Source: Spodoptera frugiperda
Lineage: Eukaryota; Arthropoda; Insecta; Lepidoptera; Noctuidae
Reading direction: 5' to 3'
Assembly (NCBI RefSeq): GCF_023101765.2
Contig: NC_064225.1
Span: forward strand, 9,970,001-10,034,000
Length of the DNA stretch: 64,000 nucleotides
Every line of letters begins with the position of its first letter. Position 1 is the stretch's first letter. Below are positions 11,991 through 24,757 of the stretch, piece after piece. Made by a program: the position numbers and the translations under genes. Below the pieces are notes generated by a model. That model saw only the letters and a list, made by a program, of their open reading frames with translations. It had not been told where the DNA came from and ran no database searches.

Positions 11991-12495
11991 TAAGTTGAAC
12001 AACTGCGAAACTGCACAACCTATTGACATTTAAAAAGTACCTATTTATGGTTTAATTAGAATAATGATTTGACTTCAACTTCACTTTCAGTTAAAAATAA
12101 CCTTTCACAAAAGCGAAACATGCTTAAATATATTCCGGTATCTAATTTTAACATCCCCGACACTACTGGAGCTTCCTCCATTCAGTTCAAACAACCTGGC
12201 AAAGCCTACTGTTTCAAATATAAATCTATTTGATGTTCTCTACGACGGACGCTGCGATATTATCACGCCTACTCGAAGTGGGTCAGACAGATCTGTGAGT
12301 TTTGATTCCCTTGAGGCTCTGTAAATAAGCTAAGCGAAGTTGGGACTAACTTATTCCTAAGTTAGGAATAAATGCCGTAATTTGTTTAAGGAAAAAGGTA
12401 AAAGTTGTTTAGATTAAACGTTTGGTAGTGTGTGTATTATGTTTGGTATTGATATTATTCAGTTATTGTGTCAGTGGAGGTTTATTCTTGTTTTA

Positions 12496-12690
12496 AAACG
12501 TTGCCCTACATTAGGATTGTCTCCTGTGTCGTGAATGCGTTTACAAACATACAATTTCACATACACATGACACCCAGACCCGAAACAACAATTTGTGGAT
12601 CACACAAAAAATTGCTCCGTGCGGGAATCGAATCCGCCACACGTTGCACGGCAGCCAGTTGCCCAGCCACCGCGCCAACCGTGCAGTTTA
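12496..12690 (-). repeat. SINE-2, near complete
   Basis: Minus strand: TTGCCCTACATTAGGATTGT at the 3' end through GGGAATCGAATCCGCCACAC and CGCGCCAACCGTGCA at the head. Confidence 0.82.
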
Positions 12691-12842
12691 TATTTAGGTT
12701 AGTACTATAAAGTGTCAGATAAACTAACTGAGAGATATATTTGACATAGAACAGGCAAAAGCGCTCTCTGGTAAACCCCAACCTTCAAGATTTTCCATCT
12801 GCCTTTCGAGTGGGAAAATCCTCGCAAAACTTTGTTAGACGA

Positions 12843-13003
12843 GGCTCAGTCCAGCCCTAGACTGGTTTCGGAGCTGCGGACTACCTAGCGGGTTTACCGG
12901 GACTCCGGCTCGAAAAGCAGGAGTAGGAACGGGGTGGTTTTTAGTCAGTAAGACTCTGATACTCCTCGCCCAAGGTCATTGAATGATATTCCCCCTTAAA
13001 AGA
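12843..13003 (+). repeat. LINE-A 3' end
   Basis: GGAGCTGCGGACTACCTAGC, GGCTCGAAAAGCAGGAGTAG, TTTTTAGTCAGTAAGACTCT, ending CCCCCTTAAAAG. Confidence 0.8.
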
Positions 13004-13333
13004 ACCCTAAAAAAACACTGATTGATGACAACGATGACGTCAGCAGTTAGGATATAAAAACGAAACCATCTGAAATCTATTCCTCGAATGTATAAGACAG
13101 TCGTTCACACTTTACATAAAGCCATCTATAACAATCGGGTAATAAGCAGCAGTATGTAAATCCAGCGACCCAAACTGCGGGGAGGAACAAACGACAGAAA
13201 CATTACACGGCCCTCACAAAAAGGGAGGGATTACATTATACCAGGAGTGAACCTAAATACACACGGAGTGAAATTATGCGCAAATGTTATAAGAAAGTTT
13301 TACCGCTCCCTACATGGATAAGTGTGGATTAAA

Positions 13334-13933
13334 GCCTCGTGTACACTAGGCAACAATTGTCGCGCAACTGTTGCTCAACATGTTGAAAGTGGGTGAAACT
13401 ATTGTTTAGTAATGTTGTAGGCAACATCATGATAGGTCATGATTTCGCTCGCTACATTTGTTGGTTGTGAGAAGAACCAGTGTTGTTTCTCCTCCACCTG
13501 CATTTGATATTCAACTATACTGATTAAGAAAGAGTAACCTTTGGAGTTTCTTGCTCATTCTTCTCTAAAAGAATCTACACTTTGGAACGAGCAAGTAGCT
13601 TCACAAGACGACTGACCGACAGACAGCAAGATACGACAGCAGACACCATTTTTTTTTTAATATTGTAATATTTGATTTGACGTTCAACAATGCCTTCCCG
13701 GTCTGTTTAAAATATATAATTTTGACTTTGACTTTGAATACATGGATCAGATACGTTTGGTGAATTGCAGAATAAAAATGTCTCGCTCAAATTAATACTA
13801 CTTAATATCTCTAGCGACATGTTGCGAGGAAAATCATACTGTGTAGATAGACAAAATTACAGAACAAAAAATCCGTCCTAACTTTCGTCATAAAGCAACA
13901 TGTCGCGCGATCAATGTTGCCTAGTGTGCGCCC
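13334..13933. mobile_element. TIR element carrying a non-LTR tail
   Basis: GTGTACACTAGGCAACA near 13339 mirrors TGTTGCCTAGTGTGCGC near 13930, and further TCGCGCGA/AACATGTTG motifs are mirrored inside. Between them, about 13520-13740 matches a different retrotransposon 3' end (TTTCTTGCTCATTCTTCTC, TTTTGACTTTGACTTTGA), seen inverted at 42942-43135. Confidence 0.65.
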
Positions 13934-14134
13934 TTGTATGGCTCGCCTGTGTTTTTCTATTGGCTTTCGTAGATCATCGTACGAATACTGATTAAGAGTG
14001 GCTGTATTATTTAGCTGTTGTTATCTGCTTACATTATTCAAGGCTACCGACCAGCTAGACAGCAGGACGGGCAGTAGCCTGCCAACCTATAATTTTTACA
14101 ACTGAAAATCTTTTTGCTATTGTAAAATGTAAAC

Positions 14135-14366
14135 ACAATTTTCACTATTTGTGATACAAGTCCTATGTAATAGAGGTGACCATATACTATACTATACACC
14201 GGGCACAATTTCATACTCCATGCTACTCCTGAGAAATTTTCGAAAAACCCGAAAAAGGCCTAACAATGCTTTTCTCGACCCGGTAATCGAAACCGAGATC
14301 CCGTGCCGCCCGAGACGCTCGACCAACGACACCTCTGCCTACTCCTTTGGAGATAAAAGGCATGGC
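14135..14366 (-). repeat. SINE-1, rearranged
   Basis: 14135-14332 is minus-strand SINE-1 (GAGAAATTTTCGAAAAACCC, GGTAATCGAAACCGAGATCC). It is followed directly by its own 3' end on the plus strand (ACCTCTGCCTACTCCTTTGG). Confidence 0.7.
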
Positions 14367-14834
14367 GGTACATTACAATCATTTTATCATACAAATAATT
14401 ATTCCGTTCACGAACACTGGCCCAACGTTTGAGCCAACAGTGGACCCAACCAATTTATACACACTTAGGTTTACTAATTAGCTTTTACACACATCTACAA
14501 AAAATCCTATAAAACGTAAAAATAAATACAATTTCATTACTTCAACCGCACAACGATTGAAAATACAATTTGACAGCAATCGTACAAGACGATAAACGTG
14601 CGGAAATCATTCCCGTGCATTGCAAACTGCATTCAAATGTTAGCTATATATAAATATTTGCAGTTTGCAATTGAAATATTACCTCAACGCAATGTTATTG
14701 GCGCTTTGTAGATTTGCAAGATGGTGGCGGTAACTAGACTGTGTTGCGTTACCATGGAAACAGTTGTTGTTTGTTAAAGTTAAATAGAGTTAGTTTGTAT
14801 TCGTTGATTGAGTAGTTGTAAAATCGAGTGCTAA

Positions 14835-15055
14835 GCTAATGGTGTTGGGTTCGATTTTCGGTAGTTGCACTTCCCATTTATCAAACCATAATCGGCAACG
14901 TGTAGCAGGGACGATTCCCGCACGGAACAACTCTTTTTGTGATTGTGATCCATAAATTGTTGTTTCGGATCTGGGTGATATGTTTCCTTGAATTTGTATG
15001 TTTGTAAACGTACCTAATAAAGAGGAGAAATTCCTAATGTGAGGCAACGATTTGT
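14835..15055 (+). repeat. SINE-2
   Basis: Head partly lost; AACGTGTAGCAGGGACGATT, GGAACAACTCTTTTTGTGAT and the tail CCTAATGTGAGGCAACG are clear. Confidence 0.75.
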
Positions 15056-16040
15056 TTTTATTATCCGTTGCATCAGTAAAAAATCAATTTTATATACATT
15101 GGACTTAGAACAAAATTAAACCAAACAATGTCATATTAATATCTACCTAGTTTTTATTAGTACTAGTTTTAATTAAATTAAATATTATATTCAAAATCAT
15201 AGACCAGCAATAACACTTCAATAACACACCGCGAACAACACAATCAAATAGTTGCACTCCCACAGTATCGAGGGGAGTGGGTCAATGTTCAATGTATTAA
15301 CATAAACACCGCCTGTCGACGGGATAACTAATTGTATGCCTGGCAATTGTCAAATTCTTTTATAGATGCTGATCAAATAGTTTGGAGCTCAATTTCGTAA
15401 GTGGGTGTCGTAAGAACTTCGTCAGCATAAAATTTAATAACGTTTTTTTGTTCTAATTTACTAAAATAAAAGTAGTCAAAGTTACTCCTTAAAATTTCAG
15501 CCATTTTAGAGATTAACTGGAATAGACAGAAAGAAAAGAAATATATTTTGGTGTATGTATCTTTGGTACATAATATTATTATATGCAATATGCATGCATT
15601 TGGTGTATATAATAGTATGAACGTGTACACAATGCAAGTAGTAAAGTGAGGTTATTTCAATATATATTACATACAGACACTCCAATTTTATTTATTAGTC
15701 TTAACTAGAAGTAAAATCTTATACTTAGCCTAATTCGGTGATCGAACACCACAGCTCTTGTCCAGCAGTTGTGCTTGCAACCACTTGACCACCGAGGCAG
15801 TCGCTTGTCATAATGTTTCCATTAAAAAAAAATCTATATTTAAGCAATTAAGTATTACTTATGAAAGAATCCTTAAAGTATCTAATTACGAGGGGCTTTT
15901 AATAGATATAATTGGCAGTCGGTGGGTGGGATACGGATTAACGTCTGCCTACACGTTCGTGGAATAACAGATTGATGTTCAGAATTTATAAAAGAGAATA
16001 TTATCTATTCCTGGTGATGATATTGGAACGTTTTCAGGGT
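15056..16040. other. No recognised gene
   Basis: AT-rich, with a weak SINE-1-like head in inverse orientation near 15735-15810. No exon candidate. Confidence 0.55.
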
Positions 16041-16044
16041 TTTT

Positions 16045-16345
16045 GTTAAACGGTAATTGCATGGTGTTTAAGACGGCCCGTTCTCGTGCATGTTAGTAAC
16101 CTACCAAGTACGGCAGGGCAAGTATCAATGTGACTTTTTCCAAGTTATAATATGTACTTTCTAAGATGATTTAGACACCACTGACACAATGGTGAAGGAA
16201 AACATCGTGAGGTAACCTAGGCTTATAATTTCTGATAAGTTTGAAATCGCCAACCCGTATTGAGCAAGCCTAGTTATTAGTGCTCAGGCCTCTTTTCACA
16301 TGGAGAACCATGTGAAAAGAGGCCTTTGGTCAGCAGTGGGTCCTT
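16045..16345 (+). repeat. SINE-3 ending in a perfect hairpin
   Basis: Head TGGTGTTTAAGACGGCCCG, body TGATTTAGACACCACTGACA. At 16286-16325 the tail became an exact 18-bp inverted repeat (AGGCCTCTTTTCACATGG and complement) around AGAA. Confidence 0.75.
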
Positions 16346-16920
16346 ATAGGATATTGAATTGCATGATTGTGATAAGTAAGACAATAATGGTCGCAAAAAG
16401 ATACAATAATATTCTTTCTGACTCCAAAATCCCTGTAACCCTTTGCTAGTATCTGAATGCCCCATGTTAGTATCTGAGTGCGACTGCTAAACAAAGTTTG
16501 GCAGATACTAACACGTAACTAAAGAGACAATCATGAACACAAGCAAACAAAACCAAAAAAAAATACCCAAATCTCCATTCTTTACTGTACTATATACATA
16601 TTGTACTATTAATACAATGTACTATATACAATTCAATATATAAACAATACAACATAATATATACCGTACTATTAATACAAGGACTTGTAGCACAGTCTGA
16701 ACGGTCCAGATAATATGACTCCACCACACCAGCAGTGGCCACTAACTGGCGGGGACATTTAACTGGCAGTTAAAGTTATCGCCACTTGCTTTCTTCGCTT
16801 TACTGTGGTTTAATGTGCCACTAAAATAGATAACGGTATGCAGATCACCATTATAAAGGCTCCACTTTTATACTCAAGTAACTGCTTTCCGTTTTTCAGT
16901 AAAATTTTCAGTTTTATGTA

Positions 16921-17082
16921 CATTTTTTTTGAGGGGGAAAATCATCCAATATCTTTTCCCGTCTCGGGTGAGAGGAGAAGAGTGAGTGTAAGACTCTCAG
17001 ACTATAAACCACCCCGTTCTTACTCCTGATTTTTGAGCTGGAGCCCTGGTGAACCCGCTAGGTAATCAGCAGCACCGAAAGG
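16921..17082 (-). repeat. LINE-A 3' end
   Basis: Minus strand: T run, GAGGGGGAAAATCATCCAAT, ACCACCCCGTTCTTACTCC, GGTGAACCCGCTAGGTA. Confidence 0.8.
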
Positions 17083-17107
17083 TTTCTGTATATAAAACTG
17101 CAAATTT

Positions 17108-17315
17108 TACCGGAGGGTCGTGGTGGCCCCAGTGGTTTAAAACGCTCGCTTCTCATGCATGACAGTGTGGGTTCGAACCCTACCAATGGCAAGTCTAGTC
17201 TTTCTAGGATTATTTAGGCACCACTGACAAACAGTGAAGGAAAACATCATGAGATCGCCATCCCGCATAGAGCAAACGTGGTGATTAATGCTCAAACCTT
17301 CTCCGTGTGAGAAAA
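17108..17315 (+). repeat. SINE-3
   Basis: Head TCGTGGTGGCCCCAGTGG with a B-box-like GTGGGTTCGAACCCTACCA, then CACCACTGACAAACAGTGAA and GTGATTAATGCTCAAACCTT. Confidence 0.8.
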
Positions 17316-17857
17316 GTGCTTTAAATTACATAACAATATTTCTCATTACCGGTTCACTCCTTCAGCAAAATATAACATATAACATGTTACACAACGACAC
17401 GACGTCACTTCAATACTTACAAATGATGTTATTTAAAATGTTAATTAACTCCGCTGTGGCCCGCGGCGCTGTAAGAGAGCCATTAAAAAGCAATTATAAC
17501 AGCACTGGCCGCCACGTCACTGTGATTGCGGGCCAGGCAAATAGTTTGTACCGCCGCTTGATTAACATATTATGCTCCACTATGTTTTCCTATAATTTGT
17601 GACATTGTATGATCGTGTAGAGAGCTGTCAAATTCCTTGGTTTAGTTAGTATTAAAGGCGCTTCGGATTATTGAAAATGTACCAGTGCAATGTTAAAAGT
17701 CAAAATTATTTATTTCAAATAGACCCAGATGGCACTTTTGAACGTCAAAGCAAATATTATAATATTAAAATTTTGTGTGTTTATATGTTATATAAACACA
17801 CAATTTTTTTTTTTTTGTGTGTTTATATGTTGTATATAGATGTTATTATTTTGCTGA

Positions 17858-18140
17858 CTACACGGTTGGCGCGTTGTCTGGACTACAGGCTGCCGCGCAA
17901 CGTGTAGCAGGTTGAATTCCCGCACGGAGTAACTCTATGTGTAATCGACAAATTTTTATTTCTGGTTTGGGTGTCACATGTATGTGAACTTGTATATTTG
18001 TAAATGCACAGGACAAAAGAAAAAAAACCTGGTGTCGGACAACATCTAAAAAAAGAAAAAAATATACTTTTGACATCATGTCTAAACTTGTATGTTTGTA
18101 AACGCACCCACGGTAGAAAATCTTAAAGTGGGGAAACGTT
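17858..18140 (+). repeat. SINE-2, with a second tail in tandem
   Basis: Full copy from CACGGTTGGCGCGTTGTCTG to about 18045 (GTGTCGGACAACATC). It is followed at 18085-18140 by another tail (TTGTATGTTTGTAAACGCAC, AAAGTGGGGAAACG). Confidence 0.78.
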
Positions 18141-20195
18141 TAAAAAATAGAAAAAGAAATAGCTTTTTCTTAATTTTCCAAAATTCAACTCATCTTTATT
18201 TAACGATTGCTCCTAAACCCATACACTCAACACTAACATACAAAATCACCCCTCAAGAACTATACCCCCTCAGCAAGCTATACTTCAGTTATACCCACGA
18301 GTAGCATTCTCAGCTCATGTTGTATCGCGATCTCCAACCATTCAAGTCTACGTTCTTGACCTACAAGTCTGAACAGGCGTCATTTCATATGGATTTACAT
18401 ATACATACATACATATGCTACTTATATACATATAAGTGTGTTTTTCATGATGGATGAATGCTTGTTTTGCATTTTGAACTCAAGTTTGTGTTGCAATAGA
18501 GTTGAGTTTTTATTGAAATTGTTTTATGCATTGGTATAATTATTGAGGCGTTACTTGTGAGTTCTTTTGCGGAGATGTAGTTAATGAGTGTCTGATTATT
18601 TTATTATGACACTTGTGTTATGAATACCGAGATTGATAAACACCATGTATGAAGCCTAAAGAACATCGGGCATTTTTGTATGGGACACTTACCTACGGCG
18701 AACAAAAATAAAATTAGGTACGGTGGATAGGCAATTAAATCTAGTTCACAATGGTATAGTTCCCATATCTGTGGGTCGTGGCAATAAGGAGAAATTGGAC
18801 ATTTAAAAAATATTTATAAATGTTTTTGGGCAATAATTGAAGAGGAAAAAGGGAATCAAAAATAATTAAAACAACATATTTTTCTCTTAACTTTTGGCGA
18901 AGGACTGCGATGATGATGACGAAGGACTGCGATGTAGTAAGATAAGCTAGCTACCTGCGCGAGCGCAACATAATACCAGTTTTAAGACTATGGGCGAGAG
19001 TGAGAACGAAATATGCACATCAACTTGACGGATTTAGTCTGATTGGGTTTATAAAAATACCACGGAGTGATATTTTAACTTACTGAGCGGTCGTTTAGTA
19101 ATTAGGAAAAATAGTCAACTTAAAATATCATTTTCATTTTACTAATTATTTCCATTTTCCCATTATTGTGAATCAAAATAACTACACAATATTAAATATG
19201 ATTGCAAACACTATCATGTAAAAATGTTTTGGTTTATGTTCGCGACTTTTAAAAAATCGGGTAAAAAACGCCCGATGTCCTTTTATGGTTTTGTCAAACA
19301 TAAATTATATCTTAATTCATCCACGTGAATTTACTTTCTTTTAAAAGTCTATGCTAAGACTAATAAAACATTTACAACGAAACTGTTCTAAAAAGACAGT
19401 AAAATATGAAAATTATTATTACTAAAATTAAATCTTAATAGCGTTTAAAAATAATAAAGCTCGGCCATTAAAGCACTTCGTAGCATTAAAGGGCTCGTAG
19501 CACCTCGCTACGCTGCTACGCCGTAGGTCCAAAGCGTAGCAAGGGACTACGCACGACGTAGACCACTTAACTTTCGTTGAATGAATTCAATTAATGATTG
19601 CTGATCTTTATACATACATACCGCTACTACTAAGTAAGATGTTATAAGTTCGATTCCCAGGTAGGGTAAAGGTTTTTAGTGTCACATTAGTGTGAAATGG
19701 CGTCTGGTCTAGGCGAAATTAAGAGCTAGAAGTGTGTTACTATACTACATAGTATAAAACAAAGTTGCTTTTTCTGTCCCTATATCCCTTTGTATGCTTA
19801 AATCTTTAAAATTACGCAACAGATGTTGATGCGGTTTTTTAATAGATAGAGTGATTCAAGAGGAACGTTTATATGTATAATACATGCATAATATATCACC
19901 ATTGCACCCATGCGAAGCTGGGTTGGGTCACTAGTGATGAATATAGGGCAAAAAGGCAGTGTTGCTATGTAGTGTTATAAAATAAAATAAATAATAATGC
20001 TGTGTCTCGGTGTGAATGTGACACTTTCTTTTGTTAGTCGACGGCGGGCGGGTCAAGTGTGTGCCCGCCTTTACTCTGTAGTTTATATTGCAGGTAAATT
20101 GGAAAAGTATATTTTTTACATGATTTTGCTTGTAATTCATAATACTATTTTCTGTTATACATATTATAATAGGAATGATGACGGGGTATGAATAT
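18141..20195. other. No recognised gene
   Basis: AT-rich. A block at 19480-19570 is rich in CTACG/CGTAG motifs on both strands (TACGCTGCTACGCCGTAG) and may be a degraded inverted repeat. No coding signal. Confidence 0.55.
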
Positions 20196-20199
20196 TAAA

Positions 20200-20400
20200 A
20201 ATCGATTTAGTCCGTCAGTTAGGTAATGAAAAAATATTAGACATATTTTTTTTTAATTTTGGTATATAAGTTAACAGTACCTATTTAGTTAAAACGAATT
20301 AAAGTTTAGGAGTGGGAGCAAATACGTATAAAAAGTACATAGAAGTGACGTTATGAGATATTTCATATCGATATATCTTCAAAAATATTTGATTCCGTAA
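20200..20400 (+). repeat. Family X copy
   Basis: TTAGTCCGTCAGTTAGGTAA, TTTAGGAGTGGGAGCAAATA and GAAGTGACGTTATGAGATAT. Related copies lie at 26998-27140 (+) and 28795-28965 (-). Confidence 0.65.
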
Positions 20401-20827
20401 GAAAATGAAAAACACGTGTTTGATGTTTTAAAATACAAGACGGACATTAAAATAAAAATTAGTCATCTACCCTATTGTATCTTAGTTTAAATAATTGTCT
20501 ATTTAAAGCGTTGTACTTCTCCCATCTTCCCCGTACAGTGGTATCGTTGCCCCATATCTTGGTCGCCGCAATTTAATAGCGTTTGCACTGATAACAGCCC
20601 TTCACTCACTCCCACTCACTTGAGGCACACTCACATATTATATGTACGCTATATTGGATTTTAATTACTTTCGCACAGAGTCTATATTTCTATGTCAAGA
20701 GAATATTTTGTATCTTAATGTAAAGGAAAAATCAATTGTGGTTAGCTGAAAGGAAATTATGGTTTTAGTTTTTTAAACGATTTTTAAACGTATGTATGGG
20801 TGATGATTAAAAGTATTCAACAGATGG

Positions 20828-21115
20828 ATTGTCACGCCTTTTATTCCCGAAGGGGTAAGCAGAGGTGCACATTATGGTACTATACATATTTTTCACTTTT
20901 CACTATTTGTGTTATAAGTCACGTGCAATAGTGTGGGGTGAGCATATGACTATATACTGGGTACAATTCCAGACTTCACGCTACTATTGAGAAATTTTCG
21001 AAAAACCAAAATATCACAATAATACTTTGCACAACCTGCTTTGGAATTGAACCCAAGATCTCAGACCTACCAGTCACACTTGCTACCTCTAGACCAACGA
21101 AGCAGTCTCTTGTAT
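20828..21115 (-). repeat. SINE-1, near complete
   Basis: Minus strand from TCACGCCTTTTATTCCCGAA to the head at AGACCAACGAAGCAGTC. Confidence 0.8.
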
Positions 21116-21540
21116 CTCTTCACGAAAGAAGTTAAGCCTCCGTAAAAAAGCTGACAACTCTATACGACACATTACTCAGAGCCTCACTGGGCCCCTCTAG
21201 CGATACATCGAGGATATCAGCCCGTTATCGACGCATAAACTCAATTTGTAGGGGGGGGTTACTGCTCCCTAATGGATGGAGTGGATGGAACGACATACAC
21301 CTTTCTTTTAAAGGTTATAAGGTCGGCGTGGAAAATCTTATAGGTTGTAGGAAATTTATTTTATTTTTTAAAAGTGAGAATTTTTTATGCACGTTTTTTT
21401 AGTAGTGTAAGAGGATAGTTTATATAATATTATAACTTTCATGAGACATACTAAATTAATTATTGTGTTATTGGCTTACCCATGTAACTGTTTGACGAGG
21501 AACTCGACTAGTTTCAAGCCATGCTAGAGGCTCATATTCA

Positions 21541-21712
21541 TGAGTTGTCCCACACTAGGATTTTCTCCTGTATCGTGGGTACGTTTACATGCACATGACA
21601 CCCAGACCCGAAACAACAATTTATGGATTACACAAAGAGTTGTTCCGTGCGGGAATCGAACCCGCTACACATTGCACGGCAGCCACCGCGCCATCCGTGC
21701 AGTCAATATACA
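21541..21712 (-). repeat. SINE-2
   Basis: Minus strand: CCCACACTAGGATTTTCTCC to CACCGCGCCATCCGTGCA, including GGGAATCGAACCCGC. Confidence 0.82.
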
Positions 21713-22570
21713 TTGTACTTATAGAATATTTAACAAGTGAACGCAGGTGAAAACATCACAAGAACGATCCCACCACAAACACAAAGGCTAATTTCGTAAA
21801 ATATACGTGTAAAATATTCCGAGCTCGACTTTTCGTCGGTAAAGTAATTGTCAAAGAAAGCCGACAAGATGTTAAACTTTTTCAACCAAAATGAGGAACA
21901 AAGGCGACGTCCTTATCGAGGCAATTTGGGCTCAGTATAAGTGACACTCGATTTGAAAGGAACCTTACTATTTACTGTAAGGGCTAGCACATACATACTA
22001 CTTTAATTTGAATAACTATTTTGTTGTGTTTCATTATTCTATAGTAATATATGAACGTATGTATATAACGTCAACTTGATAATTGTTTGATAAAAAAATG
22101 TATAATAATTTCCATAAGCTATATTAAAAAACCGACTTTACTACCTTACTAAAGCCTAAACTTAAATATTTTAACCTGCTCCTAAATATAATACACACTT
22201 CAGTGAAAACCTCACAAAATCCGTTCAGCCATTTGCGAGATAATCACAGACAAAAATACATACAAACAGTTCAAATTTGAAACCTCCTTCATATTTTTGC
22301 AAGTCAGTTAAAAAAATATTGGGTTTGCGAGATAAATCGACTCAAACCGATTGTATGCACGCCTCCGTCGACTAAAACATTTAGCCGATGAAAAAGCCGC
22401 ATGTATGCACCAGCCCTAATCTGTCTAACAGTTCAGTTTAATACTCACGATTTAACAAGTCCACAGAGTTTTAAATTGACGCGAATTTGCGCTTTCAATT
22501 GTTTAGTTGGCGAGAAGACTGTTTGTAATGGATTCTAGGATAGTTACGTAAGTTGCTAGTGCTCTGTTAG
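21713..22570. other. No recognised gene
   Basis: About 22190-22300 resembles a degraded non-LTR 3' tail (AAAATCCGTTCAGCCATTTG). The rest is unassigned. Confidence 0.5.
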
Positions 22571-22703
22571 TCTTTTTTTGAGGGGGGTTATTATCCAATG
22601 ACTTCTTTTGCCTTGGGCGAGGCAAGAGGGAGTGTCAGACTCTCATTGTTTAGAAGCCACTCCGTTCCTACTCCTGCTTTTCAAGTCGAAGCCCCGGTAA
22701 ACA
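22571..22703 (-). repeat. LINE-A 3' end
   Basis: T run, then CCAATGACTTCTTTTGCCTT, GGGAGTGTCAGACTCTCATT and AAGCCCCGGTAAAC. Confidence 0.78.
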
Positions 22704-22744
22704 CTTACATTACCTTAACAACAAGCACAATCGCATCACATCAA

Positions 22745-23012
22745 AATGCTAAAAGTAGCCACTACTGACTAAAGGCCTCTTCTCACACGAAGAAGGTTTG
22801 AGCATTAATTCAATAATTAGAAATTATAAGCTCAGGTTTCCTCACGATATCTTCCTTCACCGTTTGTCAGTGGTGTCTAAATAATCTTAGAGTGTATAAT
22901 ATATAAGTCGGAAAAAGTCACATTGATACATTTTGCCGTTGGTAGATTTCGAACCCGAGCCCTCATACATAAGAAGCGAGCGTCTTAGGCCTTGGAGCCA
23001 CCACGACTCAAT
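22745..23012 (-). repeat. SINE-3
   Basis: Minus strand: GCCACTACTGACTAAAGGCC through TTCGAACCCGAGCCCTC to GCCTTGGAGCCACCACGA. Confidence 0.78.
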
Positions 23013-23490
23013 GATTCTCAATGACTGGCAGAATATTTCACCAAAGCCTAAAAAACCACACCCATTAATTGCATAGAAAACTGAAAACTATAACCGCTCA
23101 GAAAACTTGCTCCATCGATCATAATCCCAATAAACCCCAGTAAACCGACCACCGTCCCCTGCTCCCCTAGTGATCATAAACAGGTCTGCCTGGGGCTGTA
23201 GCCCACTAACACGATTTGTTCCCGCGCCCTCTACACTTCCATTTTTCTTTCTATTTATTTTGTTGCTTAGGGCTTGTTTTGGATTCGTTGGTCGAGGAGC
23301 TGTAATCGTTTGTGGTGGAACACTGGAGCATTCGTTAGGCTGTCTGGTAATCGTTGAATAGACAAACGCTTTCTAATTTCCAGAGTTAAACCAACTAACC
23401 TATCTAAGGTTCAAGTTCAACTTCCATTCATGGGATTCATGTTGAAAATATTATAGGATTTAATCGATTTTGAACCTTTGAAATGCAAAG

Positions 23491-23745
23491 ACTGCCTCGT
23501 TGGTCGAGTGGTTGCAAGTGCGACTGCCAGATAGGGGGTCTCGGTTTGATTCCTGGGCCAAAGAACTACTGGGCTTTTTTCGGTTTTTCAAAATTTTCTC
23601 GTTAGTAACACGGAGTCTGGAGTTGTGCCCAGTATATAGTAATAGGCTCACCCCCTATTACATGGAACTTATAACACAAATGGTGAAAAGCGGGTGTACA
23701 TTGTACAGCGGATAACCTATCCCTTTGGGGATAAAAGGCGTGACG
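23491..23745 (+). repeat. SINE-1, near complete
   Basis: Head ACTGCCTCGTTGGTCGAGTG (A-box-like), weak B box GGTTTGATTCCTGG, 3' end TTTGGGGATAAAAGGCGTG. A 3' fragment repeats at 23823-23920. Confidence 0.85.
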
Positions 23746-24256
23746 TTGTATAGTTTTTTAAATACAAAGCAATAACCACAGGACCTGAAATCATGCGTCC
23801 TGCGCATTAAAATAACATTCATACATGGGACTCATAACACAATCAGTGAAAAGTAAATGTTCCATTTTAAATTTTGCACCTCTGCCTACACCTTCGGCGA
23901 AAGAACTAAAACCGTAATGTTATGTATGTATGTATTTGTTTGGACGGTCACATAATAGTGTTTAGTCTACAGAGACATTGCGCCAACTGTTTCGATGCAA
24001 TTTTTACTTTTCTTTGATTAGAACAATGTTTATAGATAATTATGTTGTTTGTGTGTTGTATGTTGACTGGCTATTTCGAGATTGGCTGACATTTTTGTCC
24101 CACGAGTCGGAGTTTTGTGTTCTTAGTCATTGATATTGATGTTTCATAGTTTTTTTTTTATAGGATTGTGATTTTTGATGTGACTATTCGGTTTGGTATT
24201 CAATAGGTATGTGTTTGCACGATTTTTATTTCCAATTTGTCTTATCGACCAAACTT

Positions 24257-24490
24257 GTGAGGGAGCCACGCTTCGACACGAATGAGCCGGCTCGACCGGA
24301 GTGATACCACGACTACACACAAAACGTTGTGTGTGAGTGAGGTTGTCGGAGGCCCAATTACCCACTTCCCAATCCCCGATTCCCCAACAACCCTTAAATT
24401 CTTAACCCCCAAAACGCCGACAACGGCAGCGGCGATTGCTTACCATCAGGCGATCCGTTTGCTCGTTTACAGGCTTATACCATAAAAAAT
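24257..24490 (-). repeat. Family D copy
   Basis: GGGAGCCACGCTTCGACACG, CGGAGTGATACCACGACTAC and the end TACAGGCTTATACCATAAAA. Confidence 0.8.
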
Positions 24491-24757
24491 ATTTTATTTA
24501 TCTTTTTATCGCCACTGTTTGACATTGTGGCGAGCAAAAATATGTTTTATTAAGTTGACTTATAAATAAGTTTAATGAAACTCAGTAATGATATACCATT
24601 TTCTCTTTAATGTTTCTCGACTCTCATAGACGGTGGCGTATAGTATAAGTTTTAATATTATGTTAGCTATATCCGACTTATACAATCAAAATCGATTGAT
24701 TCTCTATACCCAACCGCTGCAGTTTAAGGGTTACTCTTCAATAAATAGAACTCTAAC

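Noticed and set aside
17288..17602. 104-codon open frame
   Set aside because: Starts in SINE-3; low-complexity AT-rich translation without domain features.
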